Below are positions 1 to 7,579 of a stretch of DNA of 64,000 nt, one piece after another. Position numbers and translations under genes: made by a program. A model generated the notes under the pieces. That model was not told the DNA's origin and searched no databases. It saw nothing but the letters and a program-made list of their open reading frames with translations. This DNA is from an uncultured Verrucomicrobiales bacterium (lineage in GTDB: Bacteria; Verrucomicrobiota; Verrucomicrobiia; Verrucomicrobiales; Akkermansiaceae), in NCBI GenBank assembly GCA_937928545.1, contig CALGJQ010000008.1, forward strand, positions 1 to 64,000. The letters run 5' to 3'. The first letter of the stretch is position 1, and every line of letters starts with the position of its first letter.

Positions 1-45
1 ACTCAGAAAGCAGCCAACCCCCTCCTCAAAAATCCCCCCACTCAT
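1..45 (-). CDS. Possible start of a gene running off the left edge
   Basis: An ATG at 45-43 on the minus strand opens a frame that stays open to the window edge (15 codons, starting MSGGIFEEG). There is no clear ribosome binding site and too little sequence to recognise a family. It follows the acetyltransferase gene on the same strand by about 33 bases, so it could be a co-transcribed neighbour. It could equally be non-coding. Confidence 0.25.
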   Translation of the reverse strand, partial: MSGGIFEEGVGCFLS

Positions 46-78
46 ATTCAAGATGAACTCTTTTAGACCAACTTCAAG

Positions 79-651
79 CTACCACTCTCGCTGCCAAATT
101 TGAGTGTCCGTCACCTCCGCAATTGGAACCTTGAGATTGGGGGACATGCTAAAGTCACTCCCTGCAAGATACTCCTGAGCATCCCGTAAACGCACCGGAC
201 CAAGCTCCAGACAAAGCTCGTAAAAATGATTCCCGAACTCGTCTTCCGTTCGATCATATTCGCTGAACCCTACCACACCTGAATAAAATCCCACTGAACT
301 TTTGATCGCACTTAGGTAAGCGAGAGACCTCCCCTCATTTTCAGTAAGCAAGGCAAGCCGAGCTACTAGAAGAATTGAACCATACTTGCGGCGGTGATGA
401 TCTGGGTGGATCAATCCAAAGCTCAGATTCGCGAAATAGCTTCCTTCCTGATTCAAATAGGCCACAGACCCACATCCCAATAATTCTCCATCAACCTCTA
501 TGACCAGCGTTAAGGACGCCTTATTTTTGAGAGTCTCAACAAACTCTTGTTCATACCCCTGTGGAATGAACCCCGCCTCTCGATTTGCGCGGTAGATCGT
601 CAGGCAATCTTCAAGATCACTCTCAGAATATTCTCGGATCAGCTGATTCAT
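79..651 (-). CDS. GNAT-family N-acetyltransferase
   Basis: This 190-residue protein looks like a GCN5-related N-acetyltransferase, which moves an acetyl group from acetyl-CoA to an amine. It starts MNQLIREYSESDLEDCLTIY, the usual N-terminal strand and helix of the fold. The middle holds a strand (LTLVIEVDGELLGCGSVAYL) followed by an acetyl-CoA loop of the form HPDHHRRKYGSILL, close to the Q/RxxGxG/A motif A. The substrate cannot be told. The frame extends upstream to 777, but that part reads into the divergent sulfatase gene, so the ATG at 651 is preferred. Only about 50 bases separate it from the sulfatase start, so the two genes probably share a divergent promoter region. Confidence 0.8.
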   Translation of the reverse strand: MNQLIREYSESDLEDCLTIYRANREAGFIPQGYEQEFVETLKNKASLTLVIEVDGELLGCGSVAYLNQEGSYFANLSFGLIHPDHHRRKYGSILLVARLALLTENEGRSLAYLSAIKSSVGFYSGVVGFSEYDRTEDEFGNHFYELCLELGPVRLRDAQEYLAGSDFSMSPNLKVPIAEVTDTQIWQREW

Positions 652-700
652 CTTCTTATTTGAGCTTGGGTTACCATATGAAAAAATTAAACTAAAGACG

Positions 701-2032
701 ATGCCTTTGATCTGCCTCCTCTCACTTCTCTTGCTCGCGATTTCCAAAGCAGAGACCAAACCAAACATCCTCATCATCGTTGCCGATGACCTCGGCTACG
801 GAGACCTTTCCAGCTACGGAGCGACCGATCTCAAAAGCCCCCATCTCGACTCCCTCATGGCCGCCGGCTTGAAGTTCACCAACTTCTACGCCAACTGCCC
901 CGTCTGCTCACCCACCCGCGCCGCTCTCCTCAGCGGGAAATACCAAGAACTCGTCGGCGTCCCCGGCGTCATCCGAACTCACAAAGAAAACAACTGGGGC
1001 TACCTTTCCCCTTCCGCCACCCTCCTCCCCCAAGCTCTCAAGAAACAAGGCTACGCCACCGCCGCGATCGGGAAATGGCACCTTGGCCTCGATGAAGAAG
1101 CGCACCCCAACACGCGCGGCTTTGATCACTTCCACGGATTCCTCGGGGACATGATGGACGACTACTACCACCATCGCCGCCACGACCAGCACTACATGCG
1201 ACTCAACCAAGAAGAAGTCAGCCCGAAGGGCCACGCCACCGACATCTTCACCGATTGGACCACCGACTACCTCAAGAGCCGCGCGGGAGCCAAAGAACCT
1301 TTCTTTCTCTACCTCGCCTACAATGCTCCCCACACCCCGATTCAACCTCCAAAGGATTGGCTCGATAAAGTGATCGCTCGCGAAAAGGGCATCGATGAAA
1401 AGCGCGCTAAGTTAGTCGCCTTAATCGAGCACATGGACGATGGCATCGGCAAGGTCGTGGCCTCCCTGAAAGAAAACGGACAATGGGAAAACACCCTCCT
1501 CTTCTTCGTCTCAGACAATGGTGGCCAACTGAACGTCGGCGGCAAATGTGGCAAGCTCCGCGGCGGCAAGCAGGACATGTACGAAGGCGGGCTCAAGGTC
1601 CCCGCCTGCGCCGTCTGGCCCAAGATGATCAAACCTGGATCGACCAACTTCACCGCGCTCACCATGGACCTCTTCCCCACCGCCCTCGAAGCCGCAGGAG
1701 GAGAAGCCGCCGTCGGCATCGATGGAAATTCCTTCCTGCCACTCCTCAAAACCGGCATGCAAATCCCACTCAAACGAGATCTCTTCTTCACCCGCCGAGA
1801 AGGGAACCTCCGCTACATGGGAGAAGTTTCCTGGGCGATGAGGCGCGACTCTTGGAAGCTCGTCAAAAATTCTCCCATGGCTCCCTGGGAACTCTACGAC
1901 CTCGCCAAAGATCCTCTCGAAACCACAGATCTCTCGAAGACCGAACGCAAGCGCTTCAGCGACCTCGGGGAGGCCATGCGCGCCCACATTCAGCGAGGTG
2001 GATCGGTCCCTTGGCAAAAGCCAGACCAATAA
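701..2032 (+). CDS. Secreted sulfatase (type I, formylglycine)
   Basis: This 443-residue enzyme should hydrolyse sulfate esters, most likely on a sulfated polysaccharide or aryl substrate. A signal peptide (MPLICLLSLLLLAISKAE) suggests export. The metal-binding pair DD is at residues 29-30 (IIVADDLGYGD). The sulfatase signature CSPTR is at 69-73, where Cys69 would be oxidised to formylglycine. IGKWHLG and the SDNGG segment near 270 are further conserved pieces. The order and length fit the arylsulfatase/N-acetylgalactosamine-6-sulfatase branch of family S1. It is one of the few plus-strand genes and lies convergent with ssb. Exact substrate is unknown; sulfated EPS made elsewhere in the window is one candidate, but many Verrucomicrobiota carry dozens of such genes. 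Confidence 0.92.
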   Translation: MPLICLLSLLLLAISKAETKPNILIIVADDLGYGDLSSYGATDLKSPHLDSLMAAGLKFTNFYANCPVCSPTRAALLSGKYQELVGVPGVIRTHKENNWGYLSPSATLLPQALKKQGYATAAIGKWHLGLDEEAHPNTRGFDHFHGFLGDMMDDYYHHRRHDQHYMRLNQEEVSPKGHATDIFTDWTTDYLKSRAGAKEPFFLYLAYNAPHTPIQPPKDWLDKVIAREKGIDEKRAKLVALIEHMDDGIGKVVASLKENGQWENTLLFFVSDNGGQLNVGGKCGKLRGGKQDMYEGGLKVPACAVWPKMIKPGSTNFTALTMDLFPTALEAAGGEAAVGIDGNSFLPLLKTGMQIPLKRDLFFTRREGNLRYMGEVSWAMRRDSWKLVKNSPMAPWELYDLAKDPLETTDLSKTERKRFSDLGEAMRAHIQRGGSVPWQKPDQ

Positions 2033-2064
2033 AAAAGGAGCTATCGTAAAACGAAGGCTCCTTT
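2031..2064 (-). terminator. Intrinsic terminator after ssb
   Basis: Arms AAAGGAGC (2034-2041) and GCTCCTTT (2057-2064) are perfect reverse complements with a 15-base loop. Read on the minus strand, the second arm runs into a T tract (GCTCCTTTTTTATT), the classic layout. It ends the prs-to-ssb transcript and, being between convergent genes, may also slow read-through from the sulfatase. Confidence 0.8.
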
Positions 2065-2089
2065 GAAAAAATCGATTCAGATCGCGATC

Positions 2090-2581
2090 CTAAAAGGGAA
2101 TATCGTCCGAGTCATTCTCAAAGCTATCGGCCGCTGGAGCTCCGCCTTGCGCAGGCGGGGGCGATGATTGCTGTTGAGGAGGTGGACTTGATTGCTGGGA
2201 CTGAGGAGGAGCAGAAGGATTTCCACCACCCTGACCACCGCCGCCACCTTGGCCACCGATAAACTGCATGTTCTCGCCGACGACACGGAGGCGCTGACGC
2301 TTTTGGCCAGTTGCCTTGTCATCCCATTGGTCGAGCTGAAGACGTCCCTCAATAAAGACCGAACGCCCTTTCCCGAGATACTTTCCCGCGAGTTCCGCCT
2401 GCTTCCCCCAAAGGGTGACATCGACATAAGTCACCTCTTCGATTCGCTCGCCGTTATCTCCGGTGCGGATCCGATTCACCGCCATACCCAGATCACAGAC
2501 TGCCGTTCCCTTCGGAGTGTAGCGCACTTCAAGATCTCGGGTGATGTTCCCGAGAAGCATGACTTTGTTGACATTGGCCAT
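2090..2581 (-). CDS. ssb: Single-stranded DNA-binding protein
   Basis: This 163-residue protein binds single-stranded DNA in replication and repair. The N-terminal OB fold (about residues 1-110) carries typical family pieces: VNKVMLLGNITRDLEVRYTP, VTLWGKQAELAGKYLGKG and IEGRLQLDQWDD. A Gly/Gln/Pro/Ser-rich linker follows, and the protein ends in the acidic tip DSDDIPF, which docks partner proteins. It is the last gene of the prs-rplY-pth-rpsF-ssb run and sits 28 bases after rpsF. In many bacteria rpsR and rplI follow in this operon; here a terminator follows instead. Confidence 0.97.
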   Translation of the reverse strand: MANVNKVMLLGNITRDLEVRYTPKGTAVCDLGMAVNRIRTGDNGERIEEVTYVDVTLWGKQAELAGKYLGKGRSVFIEGRLQLDQWDDKATGQKRQRLRVVGENMQFIGGQGGGGGQGGGNPSAPPQSQQSSPPPQQQSSPPPAQGGAPAADSFENDSDDIPF

Positions 2582-2609
2582 GATGAAAGAGGGGCTAGGA
2601 TTTCACGCC

Positions 2610-2897
2610 CTAAGCGAGGCGCTGGTAGTGCTGAAGGTGCACTGAGTGATTCAACTTCAAACGAGCTTGGATCTTTTCAATCGTCTCGCCAGTGGCCTCG
2701 AAGGCATAGCTCACGTAATGTCCGCCATCGAGCTTACGCGCGTTGTAAGCGAATTTCTTGCGACCGAGCTGCTTGACCTCATCAAGCTTTGCGCCTTCTT
2801 CTTCGATCTCTTTGGAGACTGTGCTGACAAGATCATCAACGCTGCTATCCGTTCCCTGGGTGTTCAGGACAATCATGCCCTCGTACTTGCGATTCAT
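2610..2897 (-). CDS. rpsF: 30S ribosomal protein S6
   Basis: This 95-residue protein matches ribosomal protein S6, which binds the central domain of 16S rRNA together with S18. It starts MNRKYEGMIVLNTQGTD and contains the family pieces LGRKKFAYNARKLDGGHYVSY and IQARLKLNHSVHLQHYQRL. The frame is open further upstream to 3095, but those residues lie antiparallel to nothing conserved and in a different frame over pth. The ATG at 2897 gives the normal S6 N-terminus. That start places the first 53 bases inside the 3' end of pth, a longer overlap than usual in this operon. Its position just before ssb is typical. Confidence 0.93.
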   Translation of the reverse strand: MNRKYEGMIVLNTQGTDSSVDDLVSTVSKEIEEEGAKLDEVKQLGRKKFAYNARKLDGGHYVSYAFEATGETIEKIQARLKLNHSVHLQHYQRLA

Positions 2898-3492
2898 CTG
2901 GTTCCGTTTGTGGTTTTGGTTTCGGTTTTTTTGGAGCTCGTGTATTGAACTCATTCGCAGCCTTTTCAAGACCGCCCGAAACTGCAAGCTGAACAGCATC
3001 GGCTGCTCTTGCAAGCGTGTTTTCAACGAGTTCTCTCTCATCCGTCGCAAAAGCCCCCAGAACATGGCCCACCAACTTTTCGCCCGCAACCCCATCGATG
3101 CCCAATTTCAAACGAGCAAAGCGATCTGAGGGAAGATGCGCCAAAAGTGAGCGAACCCCATTGTGACCCCCGTGTCCTCCATTCATCCGAAAGCGCAGAT
3201 GACCCAAGGGCAGCGAAATATCGTCAAAGACGATGAGAATTTGCTCGGGATCCCATCGAAAAAAGCGGGCCAAGGAGCCAATCGCTCGCCCACTCTCATT
3301 CATATAGGTGAGCGGCTGGACCAAAAGGGTGTCACCAACCTTACAAGTGCGGGATTCCCACTTCGATTCGATCTGGAACTTCTGCCCCGCCCTCTCCGCC
3401 AACGTATCAAGAACTCGAAAGCCAATATTGTGCCGCGTATTGCGATATTTATCCCCAGGATTCCCGAGGCCGACGATGCACTTTAAGCTCAC
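2845..3492 (-). CDS. pth: Peptidyl-tRNA hydrolase
   Basis: This 215-residue enzyme releases tRNA from prematurely ended peptidyl-tRNA. The N-terminus MSLKCIVGLGNPGDKYRNTRHNIGF holds the conserved Asn and catalytic His region, and VQPLTYMNESG, IVFDDISLPLG and GGHGGHNGVRS are the other signature segments. The family core ends near residue 185. A Lys/Pro-rich tail (APKKPKPKPQTEPDE) then continues into the beginning of rpsF, overlapping it by 53 bases. The tail may be a lineage trait or the product of a lost stop codon. It follows rplY, and the rplY-pth order is common in bacteria. Confidence 0.95.
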   Translation of the reverse strand: MSLKCIVGLGNPGDKYRNTRHNIGFRVLDTLAERAGQKFQIESKWESRTCKVGDTLLVQPLTYMNESGRAIGSLARFFRWDPEQILIVFDDISLPLGHLRFRMNGGHGGHNGVRSLLAHLPSDRFARLKLGIDGVAGEKLVGHVLGAFATDERELVENTLARAADAVQLAVSGGLEKAANEFNTRAPKKPKPKPQTEPDESQVRGHDCPEHPGNG

Positions 3493-3520
3493 CTCAGAAA
3501 CCTAGCCGACAAGAGACCGC

Positions 3521-3562
3521 TGGAAAAGAAAAACGCCCGGAGCATGAAGCGCCGGACGTTTT
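3521..3562 (-). terminator. Intrinsic terminator between rplY and pth
   Basis: On the minus strand AAAACGTCCGG (3562-3552) pairs with CCGGGCGTTTT (3540-3530) with one G-U pair, and a T-rich tract (TTTTTCTTTT) follows. The stem lies just after the rplY stop codon and upstream of pth, so it may attenuate transcription into pth-rpsF-ssb. Confidence 0.75.
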
Positions 3563-3586
3563 GAAATGATTTTAAAAGTGGTCAGC

Positions 3587-4243
3587 TTACTCGGAAGCGG
3601 CTTCAGCTTCACCCTCTGCAGGTTTCGCTTCACCTTCTTCGGTTCCCTCACCTTCTTCTTCTTCACCACTCTCGGACTTAGTGACGCGTGACTCATTCAC
3701 GATCGCAACCAGAACGTCTGGCGCGAGAGCAACGTCAACACCCTCAGGGATATCAAGGTCGCCAATTGTGAGAGAATCGCCAACTTCGAGGTGCTCGATG
3801 CTTGCCTCGACACGCTCGGGGAGATCTTTTGGAGAACAAGAGATTTCCAAGTCGCGGATCAACTGCTCAATAATTCCACCAGCCTTAACACCCACGGGCT
3901 CACCGTGCAGCTCGACTGGAATGGTCGCAGAAATCTTCATCCCCTTCGTCACCGCCAAGAAGTCAGCGTGAACGAGGTCACCGGTGAGCGAATTACGCTG
4001 AGTGGACTGAAGGAAAGCGGTCTGAGCATCTCCTCCGTCGATCTCAAGATCGATGAGAATACTGGTCGACGAACTGTGCGCGAGCATATCAGTAAGCGCT
4101 TTCGTGCTCACCTTGATGTTAAGGTTCTCAGATCCTTTACCGTAAACCACGGAAGGAAGTTGGCCTTCACGGCGCATTTGCTTGAGCACGCCGGAACCGG
4201 TACGTTTACGAGTTTCAGCTTTGAGAGTTTGGGTCTTCGCCAT
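3587..4243 (-). CDS. rplY: 50S ribosomal protein L25/general stress protein Ctc
   Basis: This 218-residue protein matches the long (Ctc-type) form of L25, which binds 5S rRNA. The N-terminal L25 domain (about 1-95) starts MAKTQTLKAETRKRTGSG and contains LPSVVYGKG and LTGDLVHADFLAV. The second, all-beta domain holds PVELHGEPVGVKAGGIIEQL and LPERVEASIEHLEVGDSLTI. The last 35 residues are a very acidic Glu-rich tail (SGEEEEGEGTEEGEAKPAEG), common in the long form. The gene lies between prs and pth, the usual neighbourhood. A possible promoter with TTGACT as -35 lies at 4314-4319, but its -10 is poor. Confidence 0.95.
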   Translation of the reverse strand: MAKTQTLKAETRKRTGSGVLKQMRREGQLPSVVYGKGSENLNIKVSTKALTDMLAHSSSTSILIDLEIDGGDAQTAFLQSTQRNSLTGDLVHADFLAVTKGMKISATIPVELHGEPVGVKAGGIIEQLIRDLEISCSPKDLPERVEASIEHLEVGDSLTIGDLDIPEGVDVALAPDVLVAIVNESRVTKSESGEEEEGEGTEEGEAKPAEGEAEAASE

Positions 4244-4381
4244 GATTCTTGTTCGTTGATTTTCCCGCGGAGAAACCCGCGCGGGCGGGTGATTAACCTC
4301 GTGAGCAGGGTTTAGTCAATCCCTGTTTTCCTTTAGCTCTCGCTTTTTCTCTCTTCGAAGGGAGACAGCGCAAATGATGCT

Positions 4382-5335
4382 TCATGAATCCAAATCAAAA
4401 AGAGAAGTGACTGACTTACCATTATGGATTCTGTCGATCGCTTCAGCCAAAATTGGAGCAATTGAAACCGGCCGCACCTTCCCCCTAGCCTCAACTGGAG
4501 TAGAATCTGTCGTGATGACCTCTTCAATCACGGAATCTTGGATCCTCTGGTGACCCAGATCACCAATCACAGCATGAGAGACTGCCGCAAAAATCCGCTT
4601 CGCCCCCCCCTTTTTCAGAATCTCTGCAGCTGCACAAAGCGTTCCAGCCGTCTCAGTCATATCATCGATCAAGACAACATTCCGCCCTTTTACATCTCCA
4701 ATCACCTGCATCGCTTCGACCTCAGTTGCGGAAACTCGATGCTTCGCAACAATCGCGAGCTGGGCCCCCAAAGCATCTGAATAAGCGCGAGCCATTTTAA
4801 CCCCACCAACATCAGGAGAAACCACGGTAAGATCGTCGCATTCATCACCAAAACGTTCCCGAAGCTCCCGAATCAGGATCGGTTTCCCGTAGAGATGATC
4901 AACTGGAATATTGAAAAAACCCTGAATCTGAGCCGCATGAAGATCCATCGTGACAACTCGGTCCACTCCCGCTGCGGAGAGCAAATCAGCCACCAGTTTC
5001 GCCGTAATCGGAACCCGCGGCTGATCTTTCCGATCCTGTCTCGCATATCCAAAAAAGGGAATGACCGCATTAATCCGGCCTGCACTCGCGCGCTTCGCCG
5101 CATCCACAATGATCATCAGCTCCATAAGATTGTGATTGGTCGGCGGAGAGGTGGGCTGGATAATGTAAACATCCTCACCCCGGATGTTTTCGTTAATCTT
5201 GACGAAAGTCTCGCCATCAGGAAAAGCCGTCACATTCACATCAGCGAGCGGCACATTTAGGCTTGCTGCAATATCTGAAGCCAAAGCCGGGTGGGCGGTG
5301 CCGGTGAAGAGTTTCATGCCGAAATTGGGTGTCAT
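4382..5335 (-). CDS. prs: Ribose-phosphate pyrophosphokinase
   Basis: This 317-residue enzyme makes PRPP from ribose 5-phosphate and ATP for nucleotide, His and Trp synthesis. Seen are FPDGETFVKINENIRG near the N-terminus, the flexible-loop region FFGYARQDRKDQPRVPITAK, MDLHAAQIQGFF, and the PRPP-binding motif VLIDDMTETAGTL. The C-terminus (SVTSLFDLDS) resembles the conserved family end. Two starts are possible: ATG at 5335, or ATG at 5317, which gives the standard MKLFTGTA beginning; neither has a good ribosome binding site. The gene begins 12 bases after the O-antigen ligase stop, so the exosortase operon may read into it. Confidence 0.95.
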   Translation of the reverse strand: MTPNFGMKLFTGTAHPALASDIAASLNVPLADVNVTAFPDGETFVKINENIRGEDVYIIQPTSPPTNHNLMELMIIVDAAKRASAGRINAVIPFFGYARQDRKDQPRVPITAKLVADLLSAAGVDRVVTMDLHAAQIQGFFNIPVDHLYGKPILIRELRERFGDECDDLTVVSPDVGGVKMARAYSDALGAQLAIVAKHRVSATEVEAMQVIGDVKGRNVVLIDDMTETAGTLCAAAEILKKGGAKRIFAAVSHAVIGDLGHQRIQDSVIEEVITTDSTPVEARGKVRPVSIAPILAEAIDRIHNGKSVTSLFDLDS

Positions 5336-5347
5336 GGTGGGAGGGGC

Positions 5348-7579
5348 TTAACGCTTGGCAGGAAGAGAATCAAGACCCGCTTCTGAACCGAGAATAGCGG
5401 CGATCTCTTTTTCACTCAAATCCGTAGGACTCACTCTCCCGCCCTCCAATACCTGCAAGTTAAACTCCAGCTGTTGAACCAGCCTCTCCCAATATGGGTC
5501 TTTTCCTTTTACAACCGATTCACTTGCCTGAAAGCGCTTTTGAGCCTCCAACATAAGCCCATAACCAAGTTCAGAATTACGAGGCCGACTATTCTTCCAA
5601 ACGTGGTCTGCCTCCTTGAAAAGAAGTTGTGCCTCCAAGAACGCAATCCATCCATCTAGCTCTGACTGAAAAGATTTATCGTCACGGACTATCGAAGGCA
5701 TTTTGAGAATCCTATTTCTCTCGTCTAAGCGATTTTGAGCCTTCCTAAGTTCCAAAAGAGCGTCATTTTTATTTCCTTCATAAAGAAGCCTAAGGGCAGA
5801 GGAAAATGAGCTCTGAGCCGCATACAAATGAGGTTTGAGCTGAAATTCTCTCGACCAAAGTCTTTCCATTGCATGCTTATGCCCCTCTTCGGCCTTCTTC
5901 CAATTGCCCAGAGCCTCTTCAACTCTGGGCAACCCAGCAATTCCTGCCGCAAAATTTGGGTTGTACTCTAAACCACTCTCAAAGGCACGCTTGGCCTCAA
6001 AACTAAATCTTTTTGCGAGTTCACCATCTTTACTCTGATTCGCATTTTGAGCATACTCCATCGACAAACGGCCGGCGATTTCAAATATGTTTGGGTCTCG
6101 TCCGACATGAGCGGCATCAATCATCGTATCCAATGCCCTAAAAGCCGACTCTTCGTCACTGACTCCCGCAAGCTCTTTATTCGCTTTAAGACTCAACAAA
6201 TATGATTGTGTAAGGATTCCTCCAACGACGATTAGTGAAACTGACGCGGCGATGCCGAGAGCTCCAGTAAACCGCTCCACGAGCCCTTTCGTAGTAGAGA
6301 CAACTTTTTCAGATTGCGCCTGCGAAGCCAAGATTCCGGAAAGAAGCGCTAGGAGCGCCATACAGGCGGGGACATGTAGCAAGAAACTGAAAAAACACTG
6401 GCATAGAATCGCTACAAATCCTCCAATTGCGCCGAGCTGAAGTAAGGGGAGTTCGTTGTCTCCGCCCGTAGATTCAGAAGTCAAAGCATGGTAGCATCCT
6501 GAAATGAGATGAACTAAAATGAGGAGGAGCCCAACCATAAGACCTATTAGCCCGTAGTCCGAAAGTGCTTGGAGATATTCATTATGCACAAACTCTGGAG
6601 GCCTCTCATAAAGAGGTCTCTTCTCAATATCCCAATTTTCCAAAGACAAATAGGAGTACGACCTAGCTCCCATTCCTATCAGTGGGGATTCCTTGAAAAT
6701 TTCAAAAGCCTGCTGTTGGAAGGCCATTCTACCACCATCATCTAGGCTTCTGGTCCCCTCGACTCCATGAAGCTCAAGCATGTCTTCAGCTCGCTGGTCG
6801 ATGATTTTTTGAATCATCAAAGTAGAGCCAGCCAGCCCAATAAACATGAAAAGGATCCCTGAAATCATGGCAACCCCAAACACGCGACTCTTCCTCTGCT
6901 TCAAATATGCAAGAACCATCAACACCCAAACCGTAAGACCCACTGCCAAGCTCACCCATCCTCCTCTTGAACCTCCAAAAACAACCGCAGCAATGATTGC
7001 CACCGTCAAAAAACCACTGCCTATCCTCAACCAAATTTTCTTTCCGAAAAAAGTAAAGGTCGCAAAAAAGAAGATTGAGCCATTCATGAATCCAGAAAAC
7101 GGATTGTAATGACCAAACAGGCCTGCGACTAAGCGGCTAGACTCAGTCGCCTCCTTCCAAACAAAAAATGCCTCACCCCCAAATTTCTGAGAAAAAGCCA
7201 CACCAATATTGGCCACGCAAAGCACCGCAAGCGCCCACACCATCACTCTCTTTAAGCTCAAATTACTCGAAGCAGAAACCAGATAAATGCAAAGGAACGT
7301 CAGCACCAAAACGACATCTGGAAGAGCTAAGCCGACGGGTCCTCCCAGAGCCGCTCGCCCTATAAAATAGAACCCACCTAAAAATGATAGGCAAAGCAAC
7401 CAAGCTCTTCCTATTTTGAAAGGTTGGAGCAAGCCCTCAAATGACCACAAAAGGGCGCCTACCCCTAATAAGATCAAGCCCATTCCTGTTCGGCTACTTG
7501 CAAGATCGACTCCAGTCCCAGATACGACCGAAAAACCCAGCACGGTGAACAATGTCACCAAAAAAATCATTCTGTTCAT
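5348..7579 (-). CDS. O-antigen ligase/polymerase with C-terminal TPR-like region
   Basis: This 743-residue membrane protein looks like a Wzy/WaaL-type polymerase or ligase that joins undecaprenyl-linked glycan units in the periplasm. The first 430 or so residues hold about a dozen hydrophobic segments. The large periplasmic loop carries the O-antigen ligase family pieces GSRGGWVSL, SPLIGMGARSYSYL and PPEFVHNEYLQALSDYG. After residue 450 the protein becomes soluble and helix-rich with repeated alanine-rich helices (AFRALDTMIDAAHVGRD, AKRAFESGLEYNPNFAAGIA), consistent with TPR repeats. It overlaps the sugar transferase gene by 4 bases (ATGA), so it is translationally coupled to the exosortase operon. 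A second polymerase-like protein lies at 33-34.6 kb. Confidence 0.85.
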   Translation of the reverse strand: MNRMIFLVTLFTVLGFSVVSGTGVDLASSRTGMGLILLGVGALLWSFEGLLQPFKIGRAWLLCLSFLGGFYFIGRAALGGPVGLALPDVVLVLTFLCIYLVSASSNLSLKRVMVWALAVLCVANIGVAFSQKFGGEAFFVWKEATESSRLVAGLFGHYNPFSGFMNGSIFFFATFTFFGKKIWLRIGSGFLTVAIIAAVVFGGSRGGWVSLAVGLTVWVLMVLAYLKQRKSRVFGVAMISGILFMFIGLAGSTLMIQKIIDQRAEDMLELHGVEGTRSLDDGGRMAFQQQAFEIFKESPLIGMGARSYSYLSLENWDIEKRPLYERPPEFVHNEYLQALSDYGLIGLMVGLLLILVHLISGCYHALTSESTGGDNELPLLQLGAIGGFVAILCQCFFSFLLHVPACMALLALLSGILASQAQSEKVVSTTKGLVERFTGALGIAASVSLIVVGGILTQSYLLSLKANKELAGVSDEESAFRALDTMIDAAHVGRDPNIFEIAGRLSMEYAQNANQSKDGELAKRFSFEAKRAFESGLEYNPNFAAGIAGLPRVEEALGNWKKAEEGHKHAMERLWSREFQLKPHLYAAQSSFSSALRLLYEGNKNDALLELRKAQNRLDERNRILKMPSIVRDDKSFQSELDGWIAFLEAQLLFKEADHVWKNSRPRNSELGYGLMLEAQKRFQASESVVKGKDPYWERLVQQLEFNLQVLEGGRVSPTDLSEKEIAAILGSEAGLDSLPAKR

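Noticed and set aside
1483-2049. Second plus-strand frame overlapping the sulfatase
   Set aside because: Arg-rich shadow frame with no family match; the sulfatase frame has full catalytic motifs.
4244-4381. Possible structured leader or tRNA-like sequence before rplY
   Set aside because: Only short GC-rich stems (around CCCGCGCGGG) and a weak promoter were found; no known ribosomal-protein leader or tRNA fold could be supported.
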